This document shows positions 51,820 through 61,324 of a stretch of DNA of 64,000 nt, piece by piece (the stretch's first letter is position 1; every line of letters starts with the position of its first letter). Where the stretch lies: assembly GCA_963850915.1 (NCBI GenBank), contig CAWKND010000001.1:1-64000 (forward strand). The letters are read 5' to 3'. The notes beneath the pieces were generated by a model. It worked only from the letters and a program-made list of their open reading frames with translations, did no database searches and was not told the DNA's origin. The DNA comes from CAVTWH01 sp963850915. Its GTDB lineage: Bacteria; Actinomycetota; Actinomycetes; Mycobacteriales; Micromonosporaceae. A program made the translations under genes and the position numbers.

Positions 51820-52281
51820 CTACCGGCTGGCGTGGTAACCGGCGAGCAGCCGGCCCTGCAGCCCGAACATCTCCCGCTCCTCGTCCGGCTCGGCGTGGTC
51901 GTAGCCGAGGATGTGCAGCACGCCGTGCACGGTGAGCAGGTGCAGCTCCTCGCCGGCCGAGTGGCCGGCGGTGGCCGCCTGCTTGGCCGCCACCTCCGGG
52001 CAGAGCACGATGTCGCCGAGCAGCGCCGGCTCGCCGCCGTTGCCCTCCTGCGGACCGTGGTCGATGCTGCCCTCGTCCATCGGGAACGCGAGCACGTCGG
52101 TCGGGCCCTCGCCGCCCATCCAGCGGTGGTTCAGCTCGGTCATGTAGTCCACGTCGACCAGCAGGATGGAGAGCTCGGCGAGCGGGTTCACCCCCATCTG
52201 GTCGAGGGCGTACCGGGCGGCACCCATGACCGAGTCGGTGTCCACCGCGGCACCCGACTCGTTGGCGATCTCGATTGACAT
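51820..52281 (-). CDS. ybeY: endoribonuclease YbeY
   Basis: A 153-aa metal-dependent rRNA maturation endonuclease. The zinc site is HGVLHILGYDHAEPDEE (three His) near residue 120; LSILLVDVDYMTELNHRWM and DVLAFPMDEG precede it. YbeY acts in 16S rRNA 3'-end maturation and ribosome quality control. ATG 52281; the CorC-type gene begins 6 bp after its stop. Neighbouring phoH and era are functional partners in rRNA handling. Confidence 0.95.
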   Translation of the reverse strand: MSIEIANESGAAVDTDSVMGAARYALDQMGVNPLAELSILLVDVDYMTELNHRWMGGEGPTDVLAFPMDEGSIDHGPQEGNGGEPALLGDIVLCPEVAAKQAATAGHSAGEELHLLTVHGVLHILGYDHAEPDEEREMFGLQGRLLAGYHASR

Positions 52282-52292
52282 TGCTTCCCCGT

Positions 52293-53354
52293 TCAGCGTC
52301 GCCGGGCGGCGCGGCCGTGTGTGGCGCGGTTACCGGGCAGCCCGACCGGGCCGGCCGGCTGCTGTGCCTCGTCCCACCGGGCGTAGGCGTCGACGATGTC
52401 CCCGACCAGCCGGTGCCGTACGACGTCGGCACTGGTCAGCCGGGCGAAGTGGATGTCCTGCATGCCCTCCAGGATCTCCTGTACGACCCGCAGTCCGCTG
52501 GTCGCCCCGCCGGGCAGGTCGACCTGGGTGACATCGCCGGTCACTACGATCTTGGAGCCGAAGCCGAGCCGGGTCAGGAACATCTTCATCTGCTCAGCGG
52601 TCGTGTTCTGCGCCTCATCGAGGATGATAAAAGCGTCATTAAGCGTTCTACCGCGCATGTATGCCAGTGGCGCCACTTCGATCGTGCCGGCCGCCATCAG
52701 CCGCGGGATCGAGTCGGGGTCCAGCATGTCGTGCAGGGCGTCGTAGAGCGGGCGCAGGTAGGGGTCGATCTTCTCGTAGAGCGTGCCGGGCAGGAAGCCC
52801 AGCCGCTCGCCCGCCTCCACCGCCGGCCGGGTCAGGATGATCCGGTTGACCTGCTTGGCCTGCAGCGCCGCGACCGCCTTCGCCATCGCCAGGTAGGTCT
52901 TGCCGGTACCGGCCGGGCCGATCCCGAAGACGATGGTGTGCGTGTCGATCGAGTCGACGTACTTCTTCTGCCCCAGCGTCTTGGGGCGGATGGTGCGCCC
53001 GCGCCGCGAGATGATGTTGAGGCTGAGGATGTCGGCCGGGCGCTCGGTGGTGCCCTCGGCGAGCATGCCCACGATGCGGCGTACGGAGTCGGCGGTGAGC
53101 GTGCCGCCCTTGCCGATCAGGTCGGTCAACTCGGCGAAGACCCGCTCGGCCATCGCCACGTCGGCCGCCGTGCCGGCGAGGGTGATCTCGTTGCCGCGGA
53201 CGTGTATGTCGGCGGCGACCGCCTGCTCGATCCGCTTGAGCACCTCATCGCGTGCGCCGAGCAGGCTGACCATGTGCTGCGGGTCAACGGTGATCTTCGT
53301 CTGGACCCGGGGCTCGGCGGGCTCGGCCGGGCTGGGGGAAGGGCTGGTCGTCAT
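52293..53354 (-). CDS. phoH: PhoH-family ATPase
   Basis: A 353-aa PhoH-like protein with an RNA-binding N-terminal KH-like region (DPQHMVSLLGARDEVLKRIE). The P-loop ATPase has Walker A FGIGPAGTGKTYLAMA and Walker B AFIILDEAQNTT, plus MKMFLTRLGFGSKIVVTGDV. I use ATG 53354 as the start; an upstream ATG at 53486 would add 44 residues of poor coding quality. ybeY follows 11 bp after its stop. PhoH proteins are associated with RNA processing. Confidence 0.92.
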   Translation of the reverse strand: MTTSPSPSPAEPAEPRVQTKITVDPQHMVSLLGARDEVLKRIEQAVAADIHVRGNEITLAGTAADVAMAERVFAELTDLIGKGGTLTADSVRRIVGMLAEGTTERPADILSLNIISRRGRTIRPKTLGQKKYVDSIDTHTIVFGIGPAGTGKTYLAMAKAVAALQAKQVNRIILTRPAVEAGERLGFLPGTLYEKIDPYLRPLYDALHDMLDPDSIPRLMAAGTIEVAPLAYMRGRTLNDAFIILDEAQNTTAEQMKMFLTRLGFGSKIVVTGDVTQVDLPGGATSGLRVVQEILEGMQDIHFARLTSADVVRHRLVGDIVDAYARWDEAQQPAGPVGLPGNRATHGRAARRR

Positions 53355-53667
53355 GGGTCGGCCGCGCGGGCCTACTGCCACCTCTCCGCTCGCTGCGCTC
53401 CAGCGCGGCCCCGGATCGGAGCCGTCTGCTCGGTGCCGACCCGGCATCGGCCGGCATCCGTCCATGGTATCGGTCGGATCCGACATCCTGCTCGTCTGTT
53501 ACCGCGCGCTGGTCAGGCCCGGGACGCGGGGGCCGTACCGGCTCCACGGCCGCAGCACGACACCCCAGCAGGGCAGGCCCAGTCGGTGCGCTCGGTGATC
53601 ACGTAGGAGCCGGCGGCGACCAGGGCAAAACCGCCAGAACTTCCCAGGTACCAGCACAGCCACCGGG

Positions 53668-54111
53668 CTAGTCGAAGACCAGGTCGACCCGGACCGGGGT
53701 GGTCGCGGTGGCCCGGATGCGGGTACCGCCCAGCAGCCGGAAACCGGGCACATGGGTACGCACCGTGCATCCGATGGTCACCGTCACGGTGCCGCCCCGG
53801 TGGAAGTTCTGCAGATCGGTGTGGGTGGACACGCCCTCGCACTCGTCGGCGAGGTCGAACTGGGCGACCCGGCCCGCGGCACTCGCCGGCTGGTACCCGG
53901 AGACCGCGGCGGCGTACGCGGCATCCTGAACAGCCGACGTCATGTCCGCCCGGGTCCGGTACACCGCCATCATCACCTCGGGTACCGACACGAGCGCGAG
54001 GGCCAGCGGCACCGCGACGAGCAGCTGCCACAGCATGGCATCCCGGCGCCGCCGCCTACCCAGGGCGGGAGTGGCGGAGGGGAACGCGGACGGGTCGGTG
54101 GGGCGGTTCAT
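53668..54111 (-). CDS. TadE/TadG-like membrane protein
   Basis: A 147-aa protein with one N-terminal transmembrane segment (LWQLLVAVPLALALVSVPEV) after a 25-residue basic cytoplasmic region, then an extracytoplasmic domain (DAAYAAAVSGYQPAS, STHTDLQNF, GCTVRTHVPGF) with two Cys. This matches minor pseudopilin (TadE/TadG) or similar short secreted-domain proteins in actinobacteria. There are no other tad genes nearby, so the assignment is tentative. ATG 54111. Confidence 0.55.
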   Translation of the reverse strand: MNRPTDPSAFPSATPALGRRRRRDAMLWQLLVAVPLALALVSVPEVMMAVYRTRADMTSAVQDAAYAAAVSGYQPASAAGRVAQFDLADECEGVSTHTDLQNFHRGGTVTVTIGCTVRTHVPGFRLLGGTRIRATATTPVRVDLVFD

Positions 54112-54214
54112 CCGGACTTGCCCCTCGCCAAGATCGACAGCAGCAGGAGCTCATCATAGTTACGAACGTTGTTGTCCGCTCGCCAGCTGTTCTTGCACCG
54201 GCGAGCGGGCGGGA

Positions 54215-55591
54215 TCAGCCCCCGGACGCGGCGAAGCCCTCGAAGGTCTGCTGTTCCCGGGTGAAGCGGTAGGTGGCCCAGTGCATCCGGACCACCGCTC
54301 CGGTGACCGGATCCCGGGTCAGCCGCAGCAGCTCACCGACCTCCCGTCCGGAGACGGTACGCAGGACATCAGCCTCCGCCGTCGGGCCGAACACGGCCGG
54401 TGGCCGGCCAGCCGGATCCTGCGCGCCACGGGCCCGCAGGGTGCCGTCCCGCCAGGAGAACACGTACTCGAAGCCCTCGCCCCACCAGCGCCCGAGCACC
54501 GACCGGTACTGCGGCGGGGCCGGCTCGCCGGGGTGCCACGGCTCGATCTCGGCCGGGTCGTCCGCCACAGCCGCCGTCAGCAGCTCGTGCGGCAGGCTGC
54601 CGATGTCGCCGGCGGTACCCGAGGCGGCCAGCACAGCCGCGCCGAGTGCCCGGGGCGTACCCGCGCCGCGCCGGCCGTACGCGGCTGCCAGGAACCCGGG
54701 CATCGCGCCGTCGTGCCCGACGTGCACCCGGCGTTCGCCCTGCGGGATGACGATCAGGCCGAGCCCGAAGCCGACCAACCACAGCTGCTCGTCGGTCGGG
54801 GTGACCGGCCAGCGCATCTCGTCCAGCGTGCCGGCGGCCAGCACCGCGCCGGCCGGGTCGAGGATCGCGGGGTCGGCCAGGAACGCAGCCCAGCGGGCCA
54901 GATCCGTTGCGGTACCCCACAACTGCGCTGCCGGCCCCACCGCACCGAAGTCGGTGGCCGGCTCGGGGCGGGCGTGGTCGGAGTACGCGTCCACCAGGTA
55001 GCCGGTGGCGGCCCGCTCCGGGTCGGGCGCCGGGGTCACCGAGTCGAGTCCGAGCGGGTGCAGCACCTTGTCCGCCAACACTTCCGCCCAGGTACCGCCA
55101 CGCAGCCCGGCGACCACCCGGCCGAGCAGGGCGTACCCGAGGTTGGAGTAGTGGTACCGCCGGCCCGGCGCGAGTACCGCCTCGGCGCGCGCCAACTCCG
55201 CCACCAACTGCGCGTCATCGGGCGCCTGCAGCGTGTCCCAGACGTCGCCGAACGGCTCGCGCTGCAGGCCCGAGGTGTGCGACAGCAGCCGGCGTACCGT
55301 CAGCTCGCCGTGCGCCGGCAGGTCCAGCAGCCGGGCGACCGGATCGTCCAGCCCGAGCAGCCCCTCGTCCCGGCACTGCATGACGAGTACGGCGGTGAAC
55401 GTCTTGGTGATCGAGCCGATCCGGAACAGGGTCTGTGGCAGCGCGCCGATCTCGTGCGTCCAGAGTGGACGGTCGGCCCGGTGCAGCGCCACCGACAGCG
55501 CCGGAATCCGCAGCTCCGCCTGTGCCCGTTGGGCCTGCCGCCGGTACCCCCGCAGGACGGCCGGATCGGCGGCCCGCACCGGGCCGGTCAC
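54215..55591 (-). CDS. serine hydrolase of the beta-lactamase/S12 class
   Basis: A 458-aa penicillin-binding-fold hydrolase. The SxxK motif is RIGSITKTFTAVLV (Ser near residue 57), the YxN motif YHYSNLGYALLG, and the third-box HDG in VHVGHDGAMPGF. No signal peptide at the start, so likely cytoplasmic. Additional C-terminal region has strands (RDGTLRARGAQDP). It could be an esterase, D-aminopeptidase or carboxypeptidase. GTG 55591 overlaps the HIT TGA (GTGA), so they are translationally coupled. Confidence 0.87.
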   Translation of the reverse strand: MTGPVRAADPAVLRGYRRQAQRAQAELRIPALSVALHRADRPLWTHEIGALPQTLFRIGSITKTFTAVLVMQCRDEGLLGLDDPVARLLDLPAHGELTVRRLLSHTSGLQREPFGDVWDTLQAPDDAQLVAELARAEAVLAPGRRYHYSNLGYALLGRVVAGLRGGTWAEVLADKVLHPLGLDSVTPAPDPERAATGYLVDAYSDHARPEPATDFGAVGPAAQLWGTATDLARWAAFLADPAILDPAGAVLAAGTLDEMRWPVTPTDEQLWLVGFGLGLIVIPQGERRVHVGHDGAMPGFLAAAYGRRGAGTPRALGAAVLAASGTAGDIGSLPHELLTAAVADDPAEIEPWHPGEPAPPQYRSVLGRWWGEGFEYVFSWRDGTLRARGAQDPAGRPPAVFGPTAEADVLRTVSGREVGELLRLTRDPVTGAVVRMHWATYRFTREQQTFEGFAASGG

Positions 55592-55935
55592 CGCGGGCCG
55601 AGCGGACCGAGCCGCTCCCCGCCCAGCACGTGGGCGTGCACGTGGGCGACCTCCTGGCCGCTGTCCGGACCGGAGTTGAACAGCGTCCGGTAACCGCTCT
55701 CCGCGACACCGTCCAGCCGGGCCACCCCGGCGCAGGCGGCCAGCAGCCGGCCGGCCAGCCCCGGATCGGCCTCGGCAAGCGCGGCCAGATCCGCGTGGTG
55801 CGCCACCGGGATCACCAGGACGTGCGTCGGCGCCGCCGGGTGGATGTCGCGGAAGGCCAGGATCTCGTCGGTACGCAGCACGACGCTCGCCGGGATCTCG
55901 CCGGCCACGATGCGGCAGAACAGGCACTCGCTCAC
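55588..55935 (-). CDS. HIT-family nucleotide hydrolase
   Basis: A 115-aa histidine triad protein. MSECLFCRIVAGEIPASVV contains a Cys-x2-Cys (usually with two later His for zinc), FRDIHPAAPTHVLVIP, and the triad GQEVAHVHAHVLGGERL near residue 95. HIT proteins cleave nucleotide-phosphoramidates or AMP conjugates. This gene usually sits just upstream of phoH; here it overlaps the serine hydrolase gene. ATG 55935. Confidence 0.93.
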   Translation of the reverse strand: MSECLFCRIVAGEIPASVVLRTDEILAFRDIHPAAPTHVLVIPVAHHADLAALAEADPGLAGRLLAACAGVARLDGVAESGYRTLFNSGPDSGQEVAHVHAHVLGGERLGPLGPR

Positions 55936-56027
55936 CCCGGCATCCTATGTGCGCTGGCGCTCGCCGGCGGCCGGCTACCCTGGCCCGGACCTGCGATGAC
56001 CATGCGGGGCGAGGCTGGGAGAAGGAA

Positions 56028-56768
56028 ATGAATCGAGCGGTACTGGTGACCGGCGCGTCCCGGGGCATCGGCCGGGCGGCGGCGCAGGCGTTCGCGGCGC
56101 AGGGCGACCGGGTGGCGCTGCACTACCGCGACCGGGCCGGGCTGGCCGAGCAGATCCGCGCCGAGCTGCCCGGCGACGGGCACCTGGTGGTACAGGCCGA
56201 CCTGGCCGACGCCGAGGGGGTACGGGCCATGGTCGACCACGCCGCGCAGGTACTCGGCGGCCTCGACGTACTCGTCAACAACGCCGGTACCTACATCGAC
56301 CACCCGATCGACACGGACTACGAGCAGTGGCAGGCCGCCTGGCGGGCGATCCTGGACGCCAACCTGGTCGGGCCGGCCAACGCGTCCTGGTGCGCGGTAC
56401 GGCACATGCGCGCGGGTGGCGTGATCGTCAACGTGTCGTCCCGGGGCGCCTTCCGTGGCGAACCCGACAGTCCCGCGTACGCCGCGAGCAAGGCCGGGCT
56501 CAACGCGCTCGGTCAGTCGCTGGCCAAGGCGCTCGGTGGCCGGGGCATCGCCGTCTCCACTGTTGCGCCCGGGTTCGTGGAGACCGACATGGGCAACGTC
56601 GAGCTGAAGTCGCCACGTGGACCGGAGATCCGGGCGCAGAGCCCGTTCAACCGGGTCGCCACGCCCGAGGAGGTGGCCGGCGCGATCGTCTGGCTGGCGT
56701 CGGCGGAGGCGCAGTGGGCCAGCGGTACCGTCCTGGACTTCAACGGCGCCTCCTACCTGCGTACCTGA
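56028..56768 (+). CDS. short-chain dehydrogenase/reductase
   Basis: A 246-aa classical SDR. Cofactor motif VTGASRGIGRAAAQAF, NNAGTYID, catalytic Ser in VNVSSRGAFRGE, YAASKAGLNAL (YxxxK), and PGFVETDM. NAD(P)-dependent oxidoreductase of the FabG-like kind; substrate unknown. ATG 56028 follows GAGAAGGA. It reads rightward among leftward genes and its 3' end overlaps the MFS gene's 3' end (16 bp), tail to tail. Confidence 0.9.
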   Translation: MNRAVLVTGASRGIGRAAAQAFAAQGDRVALHYRDRAGLAEQIRAELPGDGHLVVQADLADAEGVRAMVDHAAQVLGGLDVLVNNAGTYIDHPIDTDYEQWQAAWRAILDANLVGPANASWCAVRHMRAGGVIVNVSSRGAFRGEPDSPAYAASKAGLNALGQSLAKALGGRGIAVSTVAPGFVETDMGNVELKSPRGPEIRAQSPFNRVATPEEVAGAIVWLASAEAQWASGTVLDFNGASYLRT

Positions 56769-58099
56769 TCCGCCTCACCCTCCACGCGCTGATCCGCCTC
56801 GGTCGCCACGCGCTGCGCCGGCGCGGGCTCTACTGGTGCGGCAGGCTCGGCCGGCTCGGGCTCCACGGGGTGCGGCAGTTCGGCGACGGTACGGACCCGG
56901 CCGAGCGGTGAGAGCAGGAACACCAGCGGCATCGGCACCTGCAGCAGCATGACGATGGCCAGCGCCCAGCGCGGCGCGAACAGGGTGGCCAGCAGGCCGC
57001 CGAAGAGCGCGCCGAGGGGTAGACCGCCGCGGGTGAACATCCGGGTGGAGGCGAGTGCCCGGCCGAGCATCCGGGCCGGCGTGGTGGCCTGCATGGCGCT
57101 GACCACGCACACGTTGAAGACACCGATGCCGGCGCTCAGCAGCAGCGATCCGGCCACGAACCAGATCAGCCCGAAGCCGGTCATGGTCAACGGCATGAGC
57201 AGGCCACCGATCACCATGACGATCGTGGCGCGTACCGGTACCCGGGCGTCGCCGTACCTGCGCGTCAGCCGGCCGGCGAGCATCGAACCGAGCAGCCCGC
57301 CCACTGAGGCGACGCCGAAGAGTACGCCGATCACGCCTGCCGGCAGGTGCAGTTGCCGGGCCAGGAACAGTACGACGACGGTGTCGTACCCGCCGTAGAC
57401 CAGGTTGGCCAGGCCGACACCGAGCGCGAGGGTACGCGGCAGCGGGTTACGGAACACGTAGCGCAGCCCGTCGAGTACTTCGCCCAGCATGCGCGGGTGC
57501 TGCGCGGGGCGGGCCGGTGGCTCCTCCCGGGTACGCATCGCGGCGACGGTACCGGCCGAGACCAGGAAGCTGACCGCGTCGACCAGCAGTGTCACGGGCG
57601 CGCCGATCAGCTGGATCAGCAGCCCGGCGAGGCCCGGTCCGGTGATGTTCGCGGCCGACATGCTCGCCTGCAGTGCTCCGTTGCCGTCGGCCAGCCGATC
57701 GCGCGGCAGTACCTGCGGCATGAACGCGCCGTCCGCGATGGTGAACAGCACGCCGCCCGCGCCGAGCAGCAGCGCGACCAGTACGAGCTGGGTGACGGTC
57801 AGGATGTCCAGCCACCAGGCGACCGGGATGGAGAACATCAGCAGCGCCCGGACCACGTCACTGGCGATCATCACCGGCCGGCGCCGGCGGCGGTCCGTCC
57901 ACACGCCGGCCGGCAGCGCGATGAACAGCCAGGCGACCGAGGAGGCCGCCGCGATCAGCCCGACCTGGAACGACGAGGCGTGCAGTACCAGCACGGCGAC
58001 CAGCGGCAGGGCCACGAAGGTGACCGCGTTGCCCAGGTCGCTGACGGTCTGCCCGGCCCACAACAGGGCGAAGTCGCGGTGTCGCAGGACGCTGGCCAT
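56753..58099 (-). CDS. MFS transporter, multidrug/macrolide-efflux type
   Basis: A 448-aa major facilitator with 12 expected helices. FALLWAGQTVSDLGNAVTFV and LPAGVWTDRRRRRPVM (loop 2-3 motif A) are typical of the MefA/enterobactin exporter-like group. FRNPLPRTLALGVGLANLVYGGYDTVVV and GRALASTRMFTRGGLPLGAL follow. A 40-residue Glu/Ala/Pro-rich C-terminal tail is cytoplasmic. Drug or siderophore export is plausible; the substrate is unknown. It lies 63 bp after rsmE on the same strand and overlaps the SDR gene end. Confidence 0.88.
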   Translation of the reverse strand: MASVLRHRDFALLWAGQTVSDLGNAVTFVALPLVAVLVLHASSFQVGLIAAASSVAWLFIALPAGVWTDRRRRRPVMIASDVVRALLMFSIPVAWWLDILTVTQLVLVALLLGAGGVLFTIADGAFMPQVLPRDRLADGNGALQASMSAANITGPGLAGLLIQLIGAPVTLLVDAVSFLVSAGTVAAMRTREEPPARPAQHPRMLGEVLDGLRYVFRNPLPRTLALGVGLANLVYGGYDTVVVLFLARQLHLPAGVIGVLFGVASVGGLLGSMLAGRLTRRYGDARVPVRATIVMVIGGLLMPLTMTGFGLIWFVAGSLLLSAGIGVFNVCVVSAMQATTPARMLGRALASTRMFTRGGLPLGALFGGLLATLFAPRWALAIVMLLQVPMPLVFLLSPLGRVRTVAELPHPVEPEPAEPAAPVEPAPAQRVATEADQRVEGEADQVRR

Positions 58100-58161
58100 G
58101 CCGGGAGGCTAGCCGTGCGCGCGCTGGTCAGCGACCCCGGTTCACCGTCGGCAGAACAGGT

Positions 58162-58878
58162 CTACCAGCGGCCGAGGCGGGCGGAGAGGACGGCCAGGGC
58201 GGCGACTCCGGCGGTGGAGGTACGCAGCACGCTGTCGCCGAGGCGTACCGCGATCGCGCCGGCCTTCTCGAAGACGGCGAGTTCGTCGGGGGCGATGCCA
58301 CCCTCCGGCCCGACCGCGAGCACGATCTCGCCGGCGTCGGGCAGCGGCACGGTGGAGAGCGGCTGGCTGGCCTCCTCGTGCAGGACCAGGTGCAGCTGGC
58401 TGGCCAGTTCGGCGGTCGTGGCCAGCGGCGCGATCACCGGGTGCCAGACCCGGCGCGCCTGCTTGGCCGCCTCCCGGGCGGTGGCGCGCCACTTGTCGGC
58501 CGACCGCTCGCCGCGCTCGCCCTGCCAGCGCACCACCGAACGCGCGGCCGACCAGGGCACGATCTCGTCAACCCCGACCTCGGTCATCGCCTGGACGGCG
58601 AGTTCGCCCCGGTCACCCTTGGCGAGTCCCTGCGCCACAACCAATCGGGGGTACGCCGCGGGCACGGTGCTGGTCTCGACGATCCGCAGCGCCAGCCGAC
58701 CCTTGCCGACGCCCGTGACGGCGGCCCGGGCCAGTCCGCCGCGACCGTCACCGAGCAGCAGCTCCTCGCCGGCCCGCAGCCGCTGTACGTCGGCGGCGTG
58801 ATGCCCCTCGGGCCCGTCCAGGGTGTAGTCCCCGTCGGTGGGTGGCAGGGCGTCGACGAGGAAGAGCGGCAGGCTCAC
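58162..58878 (-). CDS. rsmE: 16S rRNA m3U1498 methyltransferase RsmE
   Basis: A 238-aa SPOUT-class methyltransferase. The N-terminal PUA-like domain is seen as HHAADVQRLRAGEELLLGDG; the SPOUT knot has EIVLAVGPEGGIAPDELAVF and VLRTSTAGVAALAVL. It methylates U1498 of 16S rRNA. ATG 58878. It lies 9 bp after dnaJ, in a conserved hrcA-dnaJ-rsmE order. Confidence 0.95.
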   Translation of the reverse strand: MSLPLFLVDALPPTDGDYTLDGPEGHHAADVQRLRAGEELLLGDGRGGLARAAVTGVGKGRLALRIVETSTVPAAYPRLVVAQGLAKGDRGELAVQAMTEVGVDEIVPWSAARSVVRWQGERGERSADKWRATAREAAKQARRVWHPVIAPLATTAELASQLHLVLHEEASQPLSTVPLPDAGEIVLAVGPEGGIAPDELAVFEKAGAIAVRLGDSVLRTSTAGVAALAVLSARLGRW

Positions 58879-58887
58879 CCGGGTCGC

Positions 58888-60024
58888 TCAGCCGTGCCCG
58901 TTGAAGGCGTCCCGGATGAACGAGAAGAAGCCGCCCTGCTTGTTCAGCTCGGACATCTCCTCACCACGGGACTTGGCGAACTCGCGCAGGATGCGCTCCT
59001 GCTCGGGCTCCAGCTTGGTGGGGGTACGCACGTCCAGGTGGATGAAGAGGTCACCGCGGCCGGCGCCGCGCATGTGCGGTACCCCCTTGGTCCGGATGCG
59101 CAGCGTGGAGCCGGGCTGGGTACCGGCCTTCACGTCCACGTTCTCCTCGCCGTCCAGCGTCTTGATGGTCAGCCGGGTCCCGAGAGCCGCCGCTGTCATC
59201 GGTACCGTGACCCGGCAGTGCAGGTCCTGGCCCTTGCGCGCGAACACGTCGTGCGGCCGCTCGCGTACCTCCACGTAGAGGTCCCCGGGCGGCCCACCGC
59301 CGGGCCCCACCTCGCCCTTGCCGGCCAGCCGGATCCGCATCTGGTCCTCGACGCCGGCCGGGATCTTCACGGTGAGCGTGCGCCGGGTGCGTACCCGCCC
59401 GTCCCCGCCGCAGGTCGGGCAGGGCGTCGGGATCAGCGTGCCGAAGCCGCCGCAGGCGCCGCAGGGCCGGGTGGAGACCACCTGGCCGAGGAAGGTGCGC
59501 TGCACGGACTGGACTTCGCCGCGCCCGTGGCACACATCGCACTGGACCATCTGGGTACCCGGGGCGGCACAGCCACCGTGACAGGTCGGGCAGACCACCG
59601 CGGTGTCCACCGTGATGGGGGCCTCGACGCCGAACGCGGTCTCGTGCAGCTCCAGTGGCAGCGGCAGGATCGCGTCCGCTCCGGGCCGGGTACGCGGCCG
59701 CGGGCCACGGGTGGCGCCGCCACCGGCCGCCCCGAAGAACGCGTCCATGATGTCCTGGAAACCGACGAACGGTCCGCCGGCACCGGGCGCGCCACCGCCG
59801 CCGCCCGGCGACAGCGGGTCACCACCGAGGTCGACGATCTGCCGCTTCTTGTCGTCGGAGAGCACCTCGTAGGCGGCGTTGATCTCCTTGAACCGCTCCT
59901 GCGCCGTCGGATCCGGATTGACGTCCGGGTGGTACTGGCGGGCCAGCTTCCGATAGGCGCGCTTGATCTCGTCGGCGTCGGCGGTTTTCGCCACCCCGAG
60001 GATGCCGTAGTAATCCCTGGCCAC
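58888..60024 (-). CDS. dnaJ: chaperone DnaJ (DnaJ2 type)
   Basis: A 378-aa type I J-protein. The J domain has YRKLARQYHPDVNPDP; a Gly-rich linker follows. Four zinc-finger repeats: CPTCHGGC, CDVCHGRG, CGACGGFG, CPTCGGDG. The first departs from CxxCxGxG (final Gly is Cys). C-terminal substrate domains end with a Glu-rich region. DnaJ stimulates DnaK. ATG 60024. It is cotranscribed with hrcA (53 bp upstream) and rsmE, and thus under HrcA control. Confidence 0.95.
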   Translation of the reverse strand: MARDYYGILGVAKTADADEIKRAYRKLARQYHPDVNPDPTAQERFKEINAAYEVLSDDKKRQIVDLGGDPLSPGGGGGAPGAGGPFVGFQDIMDAFFGAAGGGATRGPRPRTRPGADAILPLPLELHETAFGVEAPITVDTAVVCPTCHGGCAAPGTQMVQCDVCHGRGEVQSVQRTFLGQVVSTRPCGACGGFGTLIPTPCPTCGGDGRVRTRRTLTVKIPAGVEDQMRIRLAGKGEVGPGGGPPGDLYVEVRERPHDVFARKGQDLHCRVTVPMTAAALGTRLTIKTLDGEENVDVKAGTQPGSTLRIRTKGVPHMRGAGRGDLFIHLDVRTPTKLEPEQERILREFAKSRGEEMSELNKQGGFFSFIRDAFNGHG

Positions 60025-60077
60025 TGAAGCTCCGTGCCCTCGTCCCTAGTCCGGAAGTCCCTGATGCTGAATCTGCA

Positions 60078-61106
60078 TCAGTTCTGCGCCAGCAGATCGC
60101 CGACGTAGCGTGCCACGGCACTGACCGTGGCGATGGTCGCGGGGTAGTCCATCCGGGTCGGCCCGAGTACCCCGAGCCCGCCGACCACGGTCGCGCCGGG
60201 GCCGTACCCGGTGCTCACGATCGAGGTGGCGCGCAGGTGTTCGATCTCGTTCTCGTCGCCGATGAGTACCCGGGTGACGGTGGCCGCGGTGGTCGCGGTA
60301 CCGATGAGTTTGAGCAGGATGACCTCCTCTTCCAGCGCCTCCAGGACCGGCCCGAGGGCGCCCTGGAAGTCGAGCAGGCTGCCGCGGGTGAGGTTGGCCG
60401 TACCGGCGAGGGCGATTCGCTCTTCGCCGCGCTCGACCAGCGTCTCCAGCAGCACCGTGGAGAGCGAGATCATCGGGGCGCGCAGCCCGGGTTCGGTGTC
60501 GTCCACCAGTCCCTGAACGAGTGGCGGGGTATCGGCGAGGCGCTTTCCGACCAACTTCTCGTTGATCAGTGCGCGCAGCCGGGTGATTTCCCCCTCGGCG
60601 ACCGGCCCGGGCAGCTCCACGAGGCGCTGCTCCACCCGGCCGGTATCGGTGATCATGACGAGCATGATCCGGGTGGTGGAGACCGGTACCAGCTCCAGGT
60701 GGCGTACTGCCGAGCGGGAGAGGCTGGGGTACTGCACCACGGCGACCTGCCGGGTCAGCTGGGCGAGCAGGCGTACCGTGCGGTGCACCGTGTCGTCCAG
60801 GTCGACGGCGCCGAGCAGGAAGCGCTCGATGGCCCGGCGCTCGGCCGGGGAGAGCGGCTTGATCCGGGACAGCTTGTCGACGAAGAGCCGGTAGCCCCGG
60901 TCGGTGGGTACCCGCCCCGCACTGGTGTGCGGCTGCCGGATGTATCCCTCTTCCTCCAGGACGGCCATGTCGTTACGCACGGTGGCCGGGGATACCCGCA
61001 GGTTGTGCCGCTCCACGAGGGCCCGGCTGCCGACCGGCTCCTGGGTGGCGACGTAGTCCTCGACGATCGCGCGCAGTACCTCCAGCTTGCGGTCCTCGGG
61101 CGTCAT
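60078..61106 (-). CDS. hrcA: heat-inducible transcription repressor HrcA
   Basis: A 342-aa HrcA. The N-terminal wHTH reads DYVATQEPVGSRALVERHNL and SPATVRNDMAVLEEEGYIRQ; the rest is the GAF-like effector domain (GQ-rich loop absent) ending in ATVSAVARYVGDLLA. It represses itself and dnaJ by binding CIRCE. ATG 61106 is chosen; GTG 61118 and further starts lie just upstream. A perfect CIRCE element sits 42 bp upstream. Confidence 0.95.
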   Translation of the reverse strand: MTPEDRKLEVLRAIVEDYVATQEPVGSRALVERHNLRVSPATVRNDMAVLEEEGYIRQPHTSAGRVPTDRGYRLFVDKLSRIKPLSPAERRAIERFLLGAVDLDDTVHRTVRLLAQLTRQVAVVQYPSLSRSAVRHLELVPVSTTRIMLVMITDTGRVEQRLVELPGPVAEGEITRLRALINEKLVGKRLADTPPLVQGLVDDTEPGLRAPMISLSTVLLETLVERGEERIALAGTANLTRGSLLDFQGALGPVLEALEEEVILLKLIGTATTAATVTRVLIGDENEIEHLRATSIVSTGYGPGATVVGGLGVLGPTRMDYPATIATVSAVARYVGDLLAQN

Positions 61107-61147
61107 CGCGCTCGCCACGCTCCCGTCAGTCGGCTGGAGATCCCCTG

Positions 61148-61174
61148 CTGGCACTCCGTGTAAGTGAGTGCCAG
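61148..61174 (-). promoter_or_regulatory. CIRCE operator
   Basis: CTGGCACTC-n9-GAGTGCCAG is a perfect CIRCE inverted repeat lying before hrcA; HrcA binding here represses hrcA-dnaJ in the absence of heat stress. Confidence 0.97.
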
Positions 61175-61324
61175 TCTACGACGCCGGGGCCGGTGGCGGC
61201 GATCGGAGTTTCACCCTGAAATGCGGCGAAAAATACGGTTTCAATAGGCTGTTTACCGACAGTCCAGTGGATCGCTGCCTGTCACAGCTAGCGCACCTTG
61301 ATCGGTGGTCCTACGGTGTCGCAC

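Noticed and set aside
53500..53667. Possible small membrane protein antisense of the region before the TadE-like gene
   Set aside because: A short hydrophobic frame with CC motif (about 40 codons) is seen on the minus strand, but there is no start, ribosome binding site or family match to support it.
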